Shown piece by piece: positions 1-9,162 of a stretch of DNA of 64,000 nt. The stretch spans positions 15,673 to 79,672 of the forward strand of contig JASXSV010000017.1 of the NCBI GenBank assembly GCA_030674915.1. Reading direction: 5' to 3'. The position numbers were made by a program, and so were the translations under genes. The stretch is from Candidatus Endonucleibacter bathymodioli. Its GTDB lineage: Bacteria > Pseudomonadota > Gammaproteobacteria > Pseudomonadales > Endozoicomonadaceae. Every line of letters starts with the position of its first letter. Position 1 is the first letter of the stretch. Below the pieces are notes generated by a model. That model saw only the letters and a program-made list of their open reading frames with translations. It had not been told where the DNA came from and searched no databases.

Positions 1-489
1 TTAACTTGGTACTCATGAGACGCCCTCTCTTTAGTATGTTTTTTTGGTCTAATAGTTATATTATCGCAATTAGTATAAAGATTTCCACAGGGAAATGACC
101 AAACTTAAAAGCTGTGGATAAGTGTATCTTCGGCTGTTTTTTAGTGCTCCTTTATTTTGGTTCTGATTTAACATAATATTTAGCCTGAAAAACATCTGCT
201 TCTCGCTTTGAGCGAGATGAATGCAATTTAGCTTATTTTCTAAACTTAAGCTGATGCTGGGTTAATAAAATGAATGAATGCAGGAAGCCCCTAAACTCAT
301 TCCCCGTGAAGGCGTGATATGTTGACTGCTCTCGCTTACTCCAATAACCGATTACAACAGGTAGTAGGTGATTGGAACTTCGCTCATTTGTTGCCTCACA
401 CATTCAATGACAACGGTATATATGGACAGGAATTATTTTTTATTCTGTGTTTTTGTGCCCACGTAAGGTGAAAGCTGTTCAGGCTCCTT
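1..489. other. Intergenic region at left edge
   Basis: I see no convincing gene here. It holds a copy of the dispersed palindromic repeat (separate entry). There is also one sequence at 113-121 (TGTGGATAA) that exactly matches a DnaA box on the minus strand. One box alone does not make an origin. Confidence 0.6.
297..424. repeat. Dispersed palindromic repeat (MITE-like), copy
   Basis: A copy of the roughly 130 bp family found throughout this window. It shows the left-half motif TGTTGACTGCTCTCGCTTAC, the central TAGTAGGTGATTGG, the CTTCGCTC segment and a degenerate right terminus ending in CAACGGTATA. Its outer ends are imperfect inverted repeats of each other. Confidence 0.7.
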
Positions 490-1779
490 TTAATGGGTTA
501 AAACTTCAAAAATAAATAGTTGAGTTAGCTGCTCAGCACTTCCTGCGTCATTATCATTGACCATTATTAGTGTTTTGTTACCGTTTGCTAGCTCAGGACC
601 CCAGGTAAGTCCTTCAATATTAGAGTCGTTCATGACGTCTACATCTATTGGGATTTCTTCTTTTATTACAGAAAGTATTGGGAGGCTGCTGGCCAGAGGT
701 TGGTCAGAAGAGTCAGGTAAGCTGATTCGGAATAGTTTATTGATGGACCGAATACCGTGATTAGTGTACCGAATCGCTGTGCGCTCAATGGTTATAAAGC
801 TTCTGTGTTCATTATCAATAGCCAAAATATCGCTAACACCTGTTTTGGGATAACCTGCTTTTACGACGCCCAAGTAATCGGGAAGAACTTTATCTACATT
901 ATAATAGTAGTGCTCTCGGATCATGACTTTATCTTCATGCCTATTAGGGCCATCTTCCAGAGAGAAAAGAACAAAGCGGTTTAGCTGTGCATCTTGCTTT
1001 AGCGGAAACTCTGTGACTGCGGCATAGAGTCCTTTTTCTCCGGGAAGCAAGGCAATGCCTTCAAAGCCACCATTTGGTCTGACACCGCTTTTTCGAATAT
1101 TTTGGTTGCGGCTGTTTCTTTCAAAACCAAAAGTAGAAAAGGGGAAGCTGTATTTATTGGTTACTAAATTTTGTGTGTCAAGAAGTAGTACTGCAGGTGT
1201 ACCGTAAGTGACGCCTACGACTTGCTCTTCCATTACTAATTTTTCCTCATCAGCAAGTAGTTCAATTCCCTCGATATCAGGTTTGCAAGTTGGTGAGGAG
1301 TCAATAAAAAAAGAACCTATATAAAACAATGAGCACCAAAGAGTATTGTTATCTATCTGGCTTTCATTAAGACCTGCCTCGATGAATGAAGGAGGGTAGT
1401 TAATATCATCTCTCGTATAAGGCTCCTGATACTGGCAAGCTTCTCCATCTACATCATTGTTACATTCAATGTTCACCTCAAAGGTATGTGGTGTATCAGA
1501 AAGCCCATAAATATTCTCTACGGCACCAGTATCATCGGATAATAGTATTAGACGACCTTTGCTTGGGTCTAATGATGGGAGAAAACGCATTGATGAAATA
1601 CCTAACATCTGTTGTTTATCGTTTTCAGCCTCAAAATGTAGCTCTTGCAGAAACTTAAGCTTTATATCTGAGGTGCTATCGTCTCCATAGGCAGTTAAGC
1701 TAGAAAACATAAAAAAACAGAAGGCAGTAATGCAGCATAGCTTGCGGATTCCCTCAGCAGGGAGTGGCATATTATTCAT
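490..1779 (-). CDS. Secreted esterase-like/phytase-like family protein
   Basis: A 429-residue protein with an N-terminal signal peptide: basic n-region, hydrophobic stretch near residues 12-30 and a likely cleavage after AYG. The body has the pattern of the 'esterase-like activity of phytase' beta-propeller family (PF13449): GGFEGIALLPG near the middle, and NIEGLTWGPEL with VNDND near the C-terminus, where this family carries its acidic putative metal ligands. Several cysteines in residues 100-170 fit a periplasmic, disulfide-bonded protein. The substrate is unknown; family members are annotated from weak phytase/esterase activity and the name should not be taken as a function. It stands alone, convergent with nothing and facing away from alr. 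Confidence 0.75.
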   Translation of the reverse strand: MNNMPLPAEGIRKLCCITAFCFFMFSSLTAYGDDSTSDIKLKFLQELHFEAENDKQQMLGISSMRFLPSLDPSKGRLILLSDDTGAVENIYGLSDTPHTFEVNIECNNDVDGEACQYQEPYTRDDINYPPSFIEAGLNESQIDNNTLWCSLFYIGSFFIDSSPTCKPDIEGIELLADEEKLVMEEQVVGVTYGTPAVLLLDTQNLVTNKYSFPFSTFGFERNSRNQNIRKSGVRPNGGFEGIALLPGEKGLYAAVTEFPLKQDAQLNRFVLFSLEDGPNRHEDKVMIREHYYYNVDKVLPDYLGVVKAGYPKTGVSDILAIDNEHRSFITIERTAIRYTNHGIRSINKLFRISLPDSSDQPLASSLPILSVIKEEIPIDVDVMNDSNIEGLTWGPELANGNKTLIMVNDNDAGSAEQLTQLFIFEVLTH

Positions 1780-2179
1780 TATATAAGTCCATTTTGTTTT
1801 TGTTGTCAGTCTAATCGTCCTTTGATAATCACTATATCAGCATTTTCTCTCAAGGTGTTGAATTACTTTTACTTAAATGCAAAACATTAACACTATGGAC
1901 GTTACTATTGACTGTGTGAGGCTATTAATTACGAGGGTTTCACCCCAAACACCTTCTACGCGCAAGCTCATGATGCTTCGCTATTTTGTCGACTACCCAT
2001 CCGATAGTAAAGGATATGCAAATGGATTTTAAATAACAAAAGGTAATATAAGTCTTGTGATACTTGGGAGGACTGGTATTATTATATTTATAAAAATACG
2101 AATAAACTATTGTATATGGAAGTTTGTGATTAGCCGAAGGTAATGGCTCGTCACTGTATTATTCAAGGAAGAAATAATC
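1780..2179. other. Intergenic region upstream of alr
   Basis: About 400 bases between the divergent phytase-like gene and alr. It contains one degenerate copy of the dispersed repeat (1894-2010). The remainder is AT-rich and presumably carries both promoters; I cannot place them with confidence. Confidence 0.5.
1894..2010. repeat. Dispersed palindromic repeat, degenerate copy
   Basis: The left end GGACGTTACTATTGA and the right-half segments CTCATGATGCTTCGC and TTTGTCGACTACCCA match the family seen elsewhere (GTTACCATTGA, CTCATGGGCTTCGC, TTGCCGCCTAC). Confidence 0.6.
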
Positions 2180-3298
2180 ATGCGGCCAGCGAAGGCGGTT
2201 ATTAATCTTGATGCGTTAAGGCATAATTATTTTCTTGCCAAGGAGCTATCAGGTGGAAAGGTGGTAGCTGTAATAAAAGCTAATGCATATAGTCATGGCG
2301 CTGTTCGTTGTGCCCAAGCGCTTGCTGATGCTGCTGATGCCTTTGCTGTTGCGTGCATAGAGGAAGCGCTTGAGCTTAGAGAAGCAGGTATTACTCAACC
2401 TATTATTCTGTTAGAAGGTTTTTTTGATGAGTCAGAAATTTCTTTGATTGCCAAGTATCAATTGGATACTGTTGTACATTGTAATGATCAGTTAAAAATT
2501 CTTGAAAATAGTAAGCTCCAGAGGGATATCAGAGTTTGGTTAAAAATGGATACAGGGATGCACCGTCTTGGATTTATGCCCAGCGAATACAGAGATGCTT
2601 GGCTGCGTCTTAATGCTATTCAGCAAATCAATGATATTGTTCTAATGAGTCATTTTGCTTGTGCTGACGAGCTAGATACTAGCTATACCATGCAACAGCT
2701 GAAAGTGTTTGAGGAATATAGCCTTGAGTTACCTGGAGGTCGGAGTATCGCTAATTCCGCCGGGCTAATGGCCTATTCTAGTACAAGAGCTGAATGGTGT
2801 CGTCCTGGGCTGATGCTTTATGGGGCATCTCCTTTTCCTTACCCCCACGAGCTAGAACAGCGTTTGCGGCCGGTAATGGAGCTACAGTCATCCATTATCA
2901 GTATTAAGGATATTCCCGCAGGACGAGCGGTAGGCTATGGGAATTCTTGGGTGGCGGAGAGGTCAACAAGGTTGGGAGTAGTGGCTATAGGATATGCTGA
3001 TGGCTACCCAAGGCATGCAGAGCGTAATACGTCGGTACTGGTTAATGGGTTGCGAGTACCTTTGATTGGGCGCGTGTCTATGGATATGCTTACCGTTGAT
3101 CTCACAACTCAGCCCAAGGCGCAGGTTGGAGATAATGTTTTGTTGTGGGGCGAGCAGTTGCTAGTGTCGGAAATTGCACGTCATTCAAATACGGTGCCCT
3201 ACCAATTGTTGTGTAATGTTAATCGGGTTTCTGTTGAATATATGGAGAGGGAGCTATCCGTTACAAGAATGGATAATCTAGAGGGTTTTGCAGCCTAA
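2180..3298 (+). CDS. alr: Alanine racemase
   Basis: PLP-dependent racemase converting L-alanine to D-alanine for peptidoglycan synthesis in the cytoplasm. The 372-residue length is normal. The cofactor lysine is K33 in the N-terminal motif AVIKANAYSHG. The second catalytic residue is the tyrosine in GVVAIGYADGYPR in the C-terminal half, followed by the GRVSMDMLTVDL segment that contributes to the dimeric active site. The start ATG is preceded by AAGGAAGAAATA, a reasonable ribosome binding site. In many gammaproteobacteria alr follows dnaB; here a phytase-like gene and a repeat lie upstream instead. Confidence 0.97.
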   Translation: MRPAKAVINLDALRHNYFLAKELSGGKVVAVIKANAYSHGAVRCAQALADAADAFAVACIEEALELREAGITQPIILLEGFFDESEISLIAKYQLDTVVHCNDQLKILENSKLQRDIRVWLKMDTGMHRLGFMPSEYRDAWLRLNAIQQINDIVLMSHFACADELDTSYTMQQLKVFEEYSLELPGGRSIANSAGLMAYSSTRAEWCRPGLMLYGASPFPYPHELEQRLRPVMELQSSIISIKDIPAGRAVGYGNSWVAERSTRLGVVAIGYADGYPRHAERNTSVLVNGLRVPLIGRVSMDMLTVDLTTQPKAQVGDNVLLWGEQLLVSEIARHSNTVPYQLLCNVNRVSVEYMERELSVTRMDNLEGFAA

Positions 3299-3509
3299 AT
3301 TTGTACATCACAGAAAACCTAGATCAGTGTCTGTCAGTAGTTCCTATATTCGGTGCCTTTGAATTCGTGAGTCGGTGGCAAAAAGACTAAGTATTTTTAA
3401 TGCTAAGAAAAATAAATTTTTGGTGTGGGTAAACTTAATATATTCAAAGGGGAATGTATCTTCAGAAGGAAATGGGTGCGGCATGATAACTGTCCATTGG
3501 GTTTGCTCT

Positions 3510-4331
3510 TTATCTCAATGTAACATGGCCAAATGACTCTTTTTTGGAACGACGTATGGCCCACCAGCCTATTGTCGTTGCAATAGATACAAACAGAATA
3601 ATTAATGTCGCCAATGCATTAATTTTAGGAGAGACACCAAGTTTAACAGATGAAAATATCACTATAGGCAAAGTGCTTGCGCCGGGTCCTGAGACAAAAC
3701 TGGCAATAACAAGATCGTCTAGCGAGAGAGTGAATGCTAGCAGCCATCCAGCAACTAGGGCGGATGATATAGATGGTATGGTTATCACTGTGAAAGTTTT
3801 AAAAGGTGTTGCCCCGAGATCCAAGGCGGCCTCTTCGATAGATATATCAATTTCACGTAATCTGGAGCCTACCACTACAGCAACATAGGAGGTGGAGAAG
3901 GTTACATGAGCAATCCAAAGGGTCATTACTCCCCTCTCCATAGGCCAGCCTATAAAATCTGACAGTGTGACAAACATCAATAACAAGGATAGCCCGGTGA
4001 TGACGTCTGGCATGACCAATGGAGCCGTTACCATGCCAGAAAAGACGGTTTTGCCTCTGAATTGGCGAAAGCGAGCCATGACAAACGCCGCCATTGTGCC
4101 GAGTATGGAGGCCATGCACGCGTTACAGAACGCGACACGTAGACTTACCCATGCGGCATCCATTAGCTGGTGGTCCTGAAAGAGCTCAAGATACCATTTT
4201 ACGGAAAATCCAGTCCAGACTGTAACCAGTCTTGAAGCATTAAATGAATAAAAAACCAGTGTGCACATTGGTAAGTACAGAAAGGTCAATCCTGCAACCA
4301 ATAGGAGGGTGGAAAAGCCTGGTTTTTTCAT
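3510..4331 (-). CDS. potI: Putrescine ABC transporter, permease PotI
   Basis: Inner-membrane permease of 273 residues with six predicted membrane segments. It carries the cytoplasmic EAA loop EEAALDLGATPFKTFTVITIP that docks on the ATPase. Recognisable PotI signatures include the N-terminal FLYLPMCTLVFYSFNASRL and the periplasm-proximal SFVSGPGASTLPIVIFSSVKLG. Its start overlaps the end of potH by 4 bases (ATGA), so the two are translationally coupled. The partners are PotH, the ATPase PotG (encoded about 3 kb away on the other strand) and a PotF binding protein that is not in the window. Confidence 0.93.
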   Translation of the reverse strand: MKKPGFSTLLLVAGLTFLYLPMCTLVFYSFNASRLVTVWTGFSVKWYLELFQDHQLMDAAWVSLRVAFCNACMASILGTMAAFVMARFRQFRGKTVFSGMVTAPLVMPDVITGLSLLLMFVTLSDFIGWPMERGVMTLWIAHVTFSTSYVAVVVGSRLREIDISIEEAALDLGATPFKTFTVITIPSISSALVAGWLLAFTLSLDDLVIASFVSGPGASTLPIVIFSSVKLGVSPKINALATLIILFVSIATTIGWWAIRRSKKESFGHVTLR

Positions 4332-5251
4332 CGTATATCTGCTTTCAGCTCTTTGGCTTGTCGGTAATTAAACCAGGTAATAGGAATGCATAATAGTAGT
4401 AGCATTGCCATAGCAAGCGCGCTAGCAAGTGGCCAGTCACGGTTATTGAAGAACTCCTGCCAGAGTACTTTGCCAATCATTAGGCTGTTTGAGCCTCCTA
4501 GTAATTCAGGTATTACATACTCGCCCACGGCTGGAATAAATACCAGCATGGAGCCAGCAATAATGCCTGAGCGAGATAATGGTAGGGTTACGGAGAGAAA
4601 TGTTCGCCAAGGCTTTGCTCCCAGATCTTCAGAAGCTTCCTTTAGTGATATGTCTAGCTTTGTTAGGTTGGCAAAAATCGGTAGTATCATAAAAGGCAAA
4701 TAGGCGTAAACTATGCCGATGTATACGGCAATATTTGTGTTCAGCATCTGTAATGGCTGGTTAGTAATACCTATCCACATTAGTAAATTATTTAGTAAGC
4801 CATTATTCTTGAGAATACCCATCCAAGCATAAACTCTAATTAAAAAAGAGATACATGAGGGCAGTAGCACCAACAATAATAACAATGCTTGATGAGTCTT
4901 AGGTGCTTTTGCTATAGCGTATGCCATCGGATACCCTAGCAATAAGCAAATTATTGTAGAAATAAAAGCCAGCCTGATCGATGTAAAGTAGGCCGTAAGG
5001 TACAGAGGGTCTTCCGCTAGGTAGAAATAATTACCTAGGTTTAGGTTAATCAGTATTACCTCCTCTACATATGTAAAGACTTGGGTGTAGGGAGGTATGG
5101 CTACATCGGCTAAAGAAAAACTAATTTTTAAGATGGTGGCAAAAGGCATTAGGAAAAACAATAATAACCAGCCATAGGGGACGCCGATAACCAAGCGGCG
5201 GCCCCATAAAGACTTTAAGGCTCGCACCCGATCTTGCAGTAACATATGCAT
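4328..5251 (-). CDS. potH: Putrescine ABC transporter, permease PotH
   Basis: A 307-residue inner-membrane permease. Long stretches match the E. coli PotH pattern: SFLIRVYAWMGILKNNG, AVYIGIVYAYLPFM, the EAA loop EASEDLGAKPWRTF, AVGEYVIPELLGGS and VLWQEFFNNRDWPLASA. It is the first gene of a two-gene minus-strand unit with potI. In the usual potFGHI arrangement PotG lies directly upstream; here the upstream region is about 870 bases of repeat-bearing non-coding DNA, and potG sits further out in divergent orientation. Confidence 0.94.
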   Translation of the reverse strand: MHMLLQDRVRALKSLWGRRLVIGVPYGWLLLFFLMPFATILKISFSLADVAIPPYTQVFTYVEEVILINLNLGNYFYLAEDPLYLTAYFTSIRLAFISTIICLLLGYPMAYAIAKAPKTHQALLLLLVLLPSCISFLIRVYAWMGILKNNGLLNNLLMWIGITNQPLQMLNTNIAVYIGIVYAYLPFMILPIFANLTKLDISLKEASEDLGAKPWRTFLSVTLPLSRSGIIAGSMLVFIPAVGEYVIPELLGGSNSLMIGKVLWQEFFNNRDWPLASALAMAMLLLLCIPITWFNYRQAKELKADIR

Positions 5252-6127
5252 TATTAAACCTCCAAAATATTAGACGCGCTTTCAAGCAATCAACATAATT
5301 TTATTATGATACAAGTAGTATACGTGCAATTCTTGAAATAATTAGTTTGATGACGTGCAGCCTCGAGTTTTTCGAGGATTGTTATGTAACTTATTGATGG
5401 CATAATGTATTCTCTCGTTTTTCACTGGGTTAAAGTTAGAGTCTTTAGATAATGCTGTTTGAGGCAGCCGTTTTTATTTTCATTAGATTATCGCTCCCAA
5501 TAATAGTAAGTATGAGTAATGTAAGTATCTACTTTTAATACTTGCGAGGTGGCCATATTCTCGACACATTCTAAACCATTGTCTAGGGATCTAGGTTTTA
5601 CTTTTACTTTTATTTTCACTTTTCTTTTAAGTTGCGCATATGCGCATATCTCCGGTAGCTAATAAACACGCATGTTTGCCTGTTAGGTGGGCAATCATTG
5701 TATAAAGTGCGTCTTGGATTGCAGTACTAGCGGCACAAGATTACGCGATAAAAGCTCAGTCTATATGCCCTTGTTTATTGAAACTGTGAGCAGGAGGCGA
5801 ACGAACTAAGCTCCATTATCCTTGAGTAGTAATTGATAGGAGTGAGGGGAGTCGGCAGCCGATCCATCAATGGTGGCAGGCATAGATGAAGCGTCCATTA
5901 TGGTTGAGTAATTGTATGTGCTCAGTGATAGTAGGTTTACCTTTAGCCTCATATCTATTTGAGTTTTCTATGGAGAAAAGCAAAAAACATCGGTGAATTT
6001 ATGGTATGCTTTCAGATCGTCACAAATATAATGTGGCTTTTCTCAGGTTGGGACAGAAGCTTTGCTCATAATATTGGGAGTAGGTTTGGCCCCATTCAAG
6101 TAAAAGCTTACAGCAAGAAAAGAGGAG
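5252..6127. other. Non-coding gap between potH and the PilZ gene
   Basis: About 870 bases without a convincing gene. It contains one copy of the dispersed repeat (5763-5888). A reading frame from 5959 runs into the PilZ gene in another frame and has no family features. The gap occupies the place where potG and potF would sit in a canonical operon, consistent with rearrangement. Confidence 0.5.
5763..5888. repeat. Dispersed palindromic repeat, degenerate copy
   Basis: Begins TATATGCCCTTGTTTATTG, continues TGTGAGCAGGAGGCGAACGA and ends TCAATGGTGGCAGGCATAG. The two ends are imperfect inverted repeats, as in the other family members. Confidence 0.6.
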
Positions 6128-6487
6128 ATGACCATGGACGTTGCAGTTCAGGAAAAGCGCCGATTTCCCCGCAAGCAGGTGGATCAGACCTCGAAGGTCA
6201 TCGATAATGATACAGACTCTCTCATTGGGACGCTGAAGAATGTCTCTATAGGAGGGTTCAGTGTTATTGCCAAGCAAGGGATTAGGCTGTCAGAAGAGAG
6301 GCATGTGACACTACATCTATCAAACTCTCCGATGCTGAAACCCTGCAAAGTATCGCTTGTTGCTAGGTGTGTTTGGTGCCAGAGTTCCAGTGAAAAAAAC
6401 AAATATGCTGTTGGTTTTGTGTTGTGTGATATTGAAGAGTTGGACGCTGTAACATTAAATCACTTTATTAGGAGTCATAAAGTCTAA
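6128..6487 (+). CDS. PilZ-domain protein
   Basis: A stand-alone 119-residue PilZ domain. The RxxxR cyclic-di-GMP motif is visible near residue 10 (RRFPRK), and the second motif appears as NVSIGGFSV near residues 37-45, a variant of the usual D/NxSxxG. The C-terminal half (CVWCQSSSEKNKYAVGFVLCDI) fits the end of the PilZ barrel. This implies binding of c-di-GMP in the cytoplasm and control of an unknown partner. The start ATG follows an AGGAG-type site. Immediately after the stop codon comes a 110 bp MITE and an IS5-type remnant, so any downstream operon partner has been separated. Confidence 0.85.
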   Translation: MTMDVAVQEKRRFPRKQVDQTSKVIDNDTDSLIGTLKNVSIGGFSVIAKQGIRLSEERHVTLHLSNSPMLKPCKVSLVARCVWCQSSSEKNKYAVGFVLCDIEELDAVTLNHFIRSHKV

Positions 6488-6500
6488 TGCAACCTGCTAA

Positions 6501-6610
6501 GGAAGCTCTGAACAAGGTTATTCTCCCACAGGAAGGCATCTATAAGGTATTGATTTTGCTGGACTCACGCCTCCGCTGGGATTACGAACGTGGCTTTAAT
6601 CAGAGACTCC
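6501..6610. mobile_element. 110 bp MITE with IS5-type ends
   Basis: Starts GGAAGCTCTGAACAAGG and ends TTTAATCAGAGACTCC; the ends are imperfect inverted repeats resembling IS5-family termini. It is flanked by CTAA on both sides (6497-6500 and 6611-6614), the 4 bp target type used by IS5. A second copy of exactly the same length lies at 17564-17673 with about 90 percent identity by eye. Confidence 0.75.
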
Positions 6611-6903
6611 CTAAGGAATCTCTGACTGAATCGCCAAAACCTAGCACAAAGAAAGCCAGCTACAAAGGCTTAGTAAAAAATGCAGTTCAAGTATTCACCC
6701 TGCTTGGACTGGCCAATCTTTACATGCTGCGAGGGCGTTTGGGGGTTAATCCGCCCAAAACTCGCCAATAACGAGGGAAAACGAAAAAATAGGGCTAATT
6801 TACCTAAAAACACGCCCATAAGATGAATATATACACCATAAATTTAAATTTGGCTTTTTAAGCGCTGGTAAAAAACAAACGTGCTTGCTCAGAGACTCCC
6901 TAA
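6611..6903 (+). mobile_element. IS5-family remnant, internally deleted
   Basis: The left end GGAATCTCTGACTGAATCG and right end TGCTCAGAGACTCC are flanked by CTAA (6611-6614 and 6900-6903), one copy shared with the adjacent MITE. Inside, a frame running to 6771 encodes only the C-terminal tail of an IS5-type transposase (SYKGLVKNAVQVFTLLGLANL). The catalytic domain is missing. The frame opens at 6487, overlapping the PilZ stop, but that part is MITE sequence, so I do not call it a gene. Confidence 0.75.
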
Positions 6904-7605
6904 GTCACTGGCATTGTTGGAGGAGTTTTGGTTCGGCATTTTTTTTGCTTTTTTGAATGCCAAGAACCGGTTTTTTCCGTTGTAATGCTACCACCACCTT
7001 AAAGAGGTTGATGATACCAATCGTTTATATGCTTGATTTTCTTATGCGGTACTTAATTAAGGCATGCAAAAGTTAAGCTCTATGAAATTCAAGCCTAAGA
7101 GAGAGCCTGAGATAAGACCTTATTCCAAGAGGTGGGCGCGTTGTAATGCCTCAGTGGAGTGGCTGGATGGATAGTATTCGGAAGAGCACGACAACTAGTT
7201 TGTGTAAGGGGAACAAAATATCGTGACGAGAGCAGAATGGCTAGTGTAGCATTCCAGGCTTTTAACCTAGGTTGTTTCGTATCCTCTCATCTTTTTGTAT
7301 CGAACATCTATATTTTACAAAATGTCTGAGCTCAGACTGATATTGTATAGTTATTTATTCTTTATTTTAGGTGTCACAAAAAAGTTCTCAATGCAAGTCA
7401 AAATAGAGAATGCATGCCTTTCCATAGACTATTCCTAGTGTCATGGAGGCGAGCTATGCCCATTACCATTACAAATGTGAGTGGGCTATAACAATCTCGA
7501 GTCATCAAGGGGAAACGGGTACAGAGTGAGCTCAATAAACTTCTGGCTAGCACAAACGTGTTTTGAAATTAGAGTGTTAGATTTGACTAAAATGGGGTGC
7601 TGCTA
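6904..7605. other. Non-coding gap upstream of potG
   Basis: About 700 bases with no convincing reading frame. It includes a short, poorly conserved piece of the dispersed repeat (7454-7522: TATGCCCATTACCATTACAA through GAAACGGGTAC). The remaining sequence is unremarkable. Confidence 0.5.
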
Positions 7606-8748
7606 ATGTCTATTGATTTAGACGGCTGTAACAAAGAGCCTTATGCTGATTTCTCAGAAACCGAGAGTTTAGTCAGGCTTGAGCACGTCACACGGATGTT
7701 CGGTGAGATTGTTGCCGTGGATGATGTTGCTCTATCAATCAGAAAGAGAGAAATTTTTGCGCTTATAGGTGGTTCAGGCTCAGGCAAGTCAACTCTACTG
7801 AGAATGCTAGCGGGGTTTGAAACGCCAACAAAAGGAAGTATATACCTTGACGGAGAGGATATAACCAGCCTCCCCCCTTACATGCGTCCGATTAATATGA
7901 TGTTTCAGTCTTACGCCTTGTTTCCTCATATGACGGTAGAGCAAAATGTTGCTTTTGGTTTAAAGCAAGATCGCATGAAAAAAGATCAAATAGCTCAACG
8001 GGTGAAAAGCATGCTTAATATGGTGCATATGAATCAATACGCGAGTCGCAAACCTCATCAACTCTCCAGTGGTCAGAGGCAACGAGTTGCTCTGGCTAGG
8101 AGTCTTGCCAAGCGACCAAAGTTACTACTTCTTGATGAGCCAATGGGAGCGCTAGATAAAAAGCTACGCTCACGCATGCAGCTTGAGATTGTTGATATCA
8201 TTAAGGAAGTTGGGGTTACCTGCCTAATGGTGACCCATGATCAAGAAGAAGCCATGGCAATGGCGGACCGAATCGGAATAATGGACTGTGGATGGATTGT
8301 ACAGGTAGGAACTCCGGTGGATATCTATGAAACACCTAATTCACGAATGATAGCTGAGTTCGTTGGGTCTGTGAATATGTTTGAAGGTGAGATCGTTGAA
8401 GAGGCAGCGGATCACGTTGTCATTCATTCACCTTGCCTAGAAGCTTTGATTTATGTGGGGCATGGTATTACCACCTCACTTGAAAAGAGAAAAGTCTGGT
8501 ATGCAATCCGTCCGGAGAAAACATTAATTAGTACGACTAAGCCGGTAGAATATTACAACTGGACCAGCGGAACTGTTATTGATATTGCTTATTTGGGAGC
8601 TCACTCCGTATATCACATTAAATTGCCTTCTGGAATGGTTATTCAAACTAATATGGTAAATATCGAGCGTAGCGCTGACAACCCCACATTGAGGGATAAG
8701 GTTTATATTAAGTGGGACTCAAACAGTGGCGTTGTATTAAATAGCTAG
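7606..8748 (+). CDS. potG: Putrescine ABC transporter, ATPase PotG
   Basis: ATP-binding subunit of the putrescine importer, about 380 residues. Walker A is GGSGSGKST. The Q-loop region NMMFQSYALFPHMTVEQN is of the Pot type, the signature is LSSGQRQRVALARSLAKRP (serine replacing the first usual glycine), Walker B is LLLLDEPMGALD and the H-loop is MVTHDQEEAM. The C-terminal TOBE region has IRPEK and IAYLGAHSVYHI, matching PotG rather than PotA. I chose ATG at 7606 (GGGG eight bases upstream); a GTG at 7597 is in frame. It lies about 2.4 kb from potHI on the opposite strand, so the transporter genes are split. Confidence 0.93.
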   Translation: MSIDLDGCNKEPYADFSETESLVRLEHVTRMFGEIVAVDDVALSIRKREIFALIGGSGSGKSTLLRMLAGFETPTKGSIYLDGEDITSLPPYMRPINMMFQSYALFPHMTVEQNVAFGLKQDRMKKDQIAQRVKSMLNMVHMNQYASRKPHQLSSGQRQRVALARSLAKRPKLLLLDEPMGALDKKLRSRMQLEIVDIIKEVGVTCLMVTHDQEEAMAMADRIGIMDCGWIVQVGTPVDIYETPNSRMIAEFVGSVNMFEGEIVEEAADHVVIHSPCLEALIYVGHGITTSLEKRKVWYAIRPEKTLISTTKPVEYYNWTSGTVIDIAYLGAHSVYHIKLPSGMVIQTNMVNIERSADNPTLRDKVYIKWDSNSGVVLNS

Positions 8749-8772
8749 TCTATTTAGATCTCTTTCATGGCT

Positions 8773-8795
8773 TCGGAGAATGAGTCCGATTTTTT
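8773..8795 (+). terminator. Likely Rho-independent terminator after potG
   Basis: A short stem TCGGA/TCCGA with a 7-base loop is followed directly by TTTTTT, about 25 bases after the potG stop codon. The stem is short, so efficiency is uncertain. Confidence 0.5.
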
Positions 8796-8812
8796 AGGAA
8801 TGCAGGAAGCTG

Positions 8813-8895
8813 GCGTATGCTCGTTACCACTGAGGGTGTGAGTAGGAGGCAGGCAAGACTAGATTCCTAGGGGGTTGCTTCAGCCAACCATCTTG
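8813..8895. repeat. Dispersed palindromic repeat, partial copy
   Basis: TGCTCGTTACCACTGAGGGT followed by GTGAGTAGGAGGCAGGCAAG matches the terminal part of the dispersed family. The opposite end is degraded. Confidence 0.6.
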
Positions 8896-9084
8896 AAAAA
8901 CACCTAATATCACGATTTCGAGAAAAGAGGTATAATGCTGTACTCACTGTTTCTTGAAATCTGGTCAATAGATGGTGCAGGTCGCCCTTTCGGCGCCAGC
9001 AGTATCGCTTTAATGTGGTTAGTCACTTGGGTATTACGCGCTTTCTTATGTCGTGACTCCAAGCCCGTGTTTTGCTAAGAGGCG

Positions 9085-9127
9085 AGGCTGATTTGTAGCA
9101 TGCGCGGGGAGTGCCGCAAATCAGCCT
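9085..9127. repeat. Perfect 11 bp inverted repeat downstream of glyA
   Basis: AGGCTGATTTG and CAAATCAGCCT are separated by 21 bases rich in GC. They lie 36 bases past the glyA stop. There is no U-tract on the glyA-sense side, so it would be an atypical terminator or a 3' stabilising hairpin. Confidence 0.6.
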
Positions 9128-9162
9128 AAAAATAAAATTTCTTTAATGCCCGTGAATGTAGT

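Noticed and set aside
113..121. DnaA box as evidence for a replication origin
   Set aside because: Only one exact box is present, with no cluster, no AT-rich unwinding array and no dnaA, dnaN or gidA nearby.
6487..6771. 94-codon frame coupled to the PilZ gene
   Set aside because: It is made of a MITE followed by the transposase tail of an IS5 remnant; the overlap with the PilZ stop is fortuitous.
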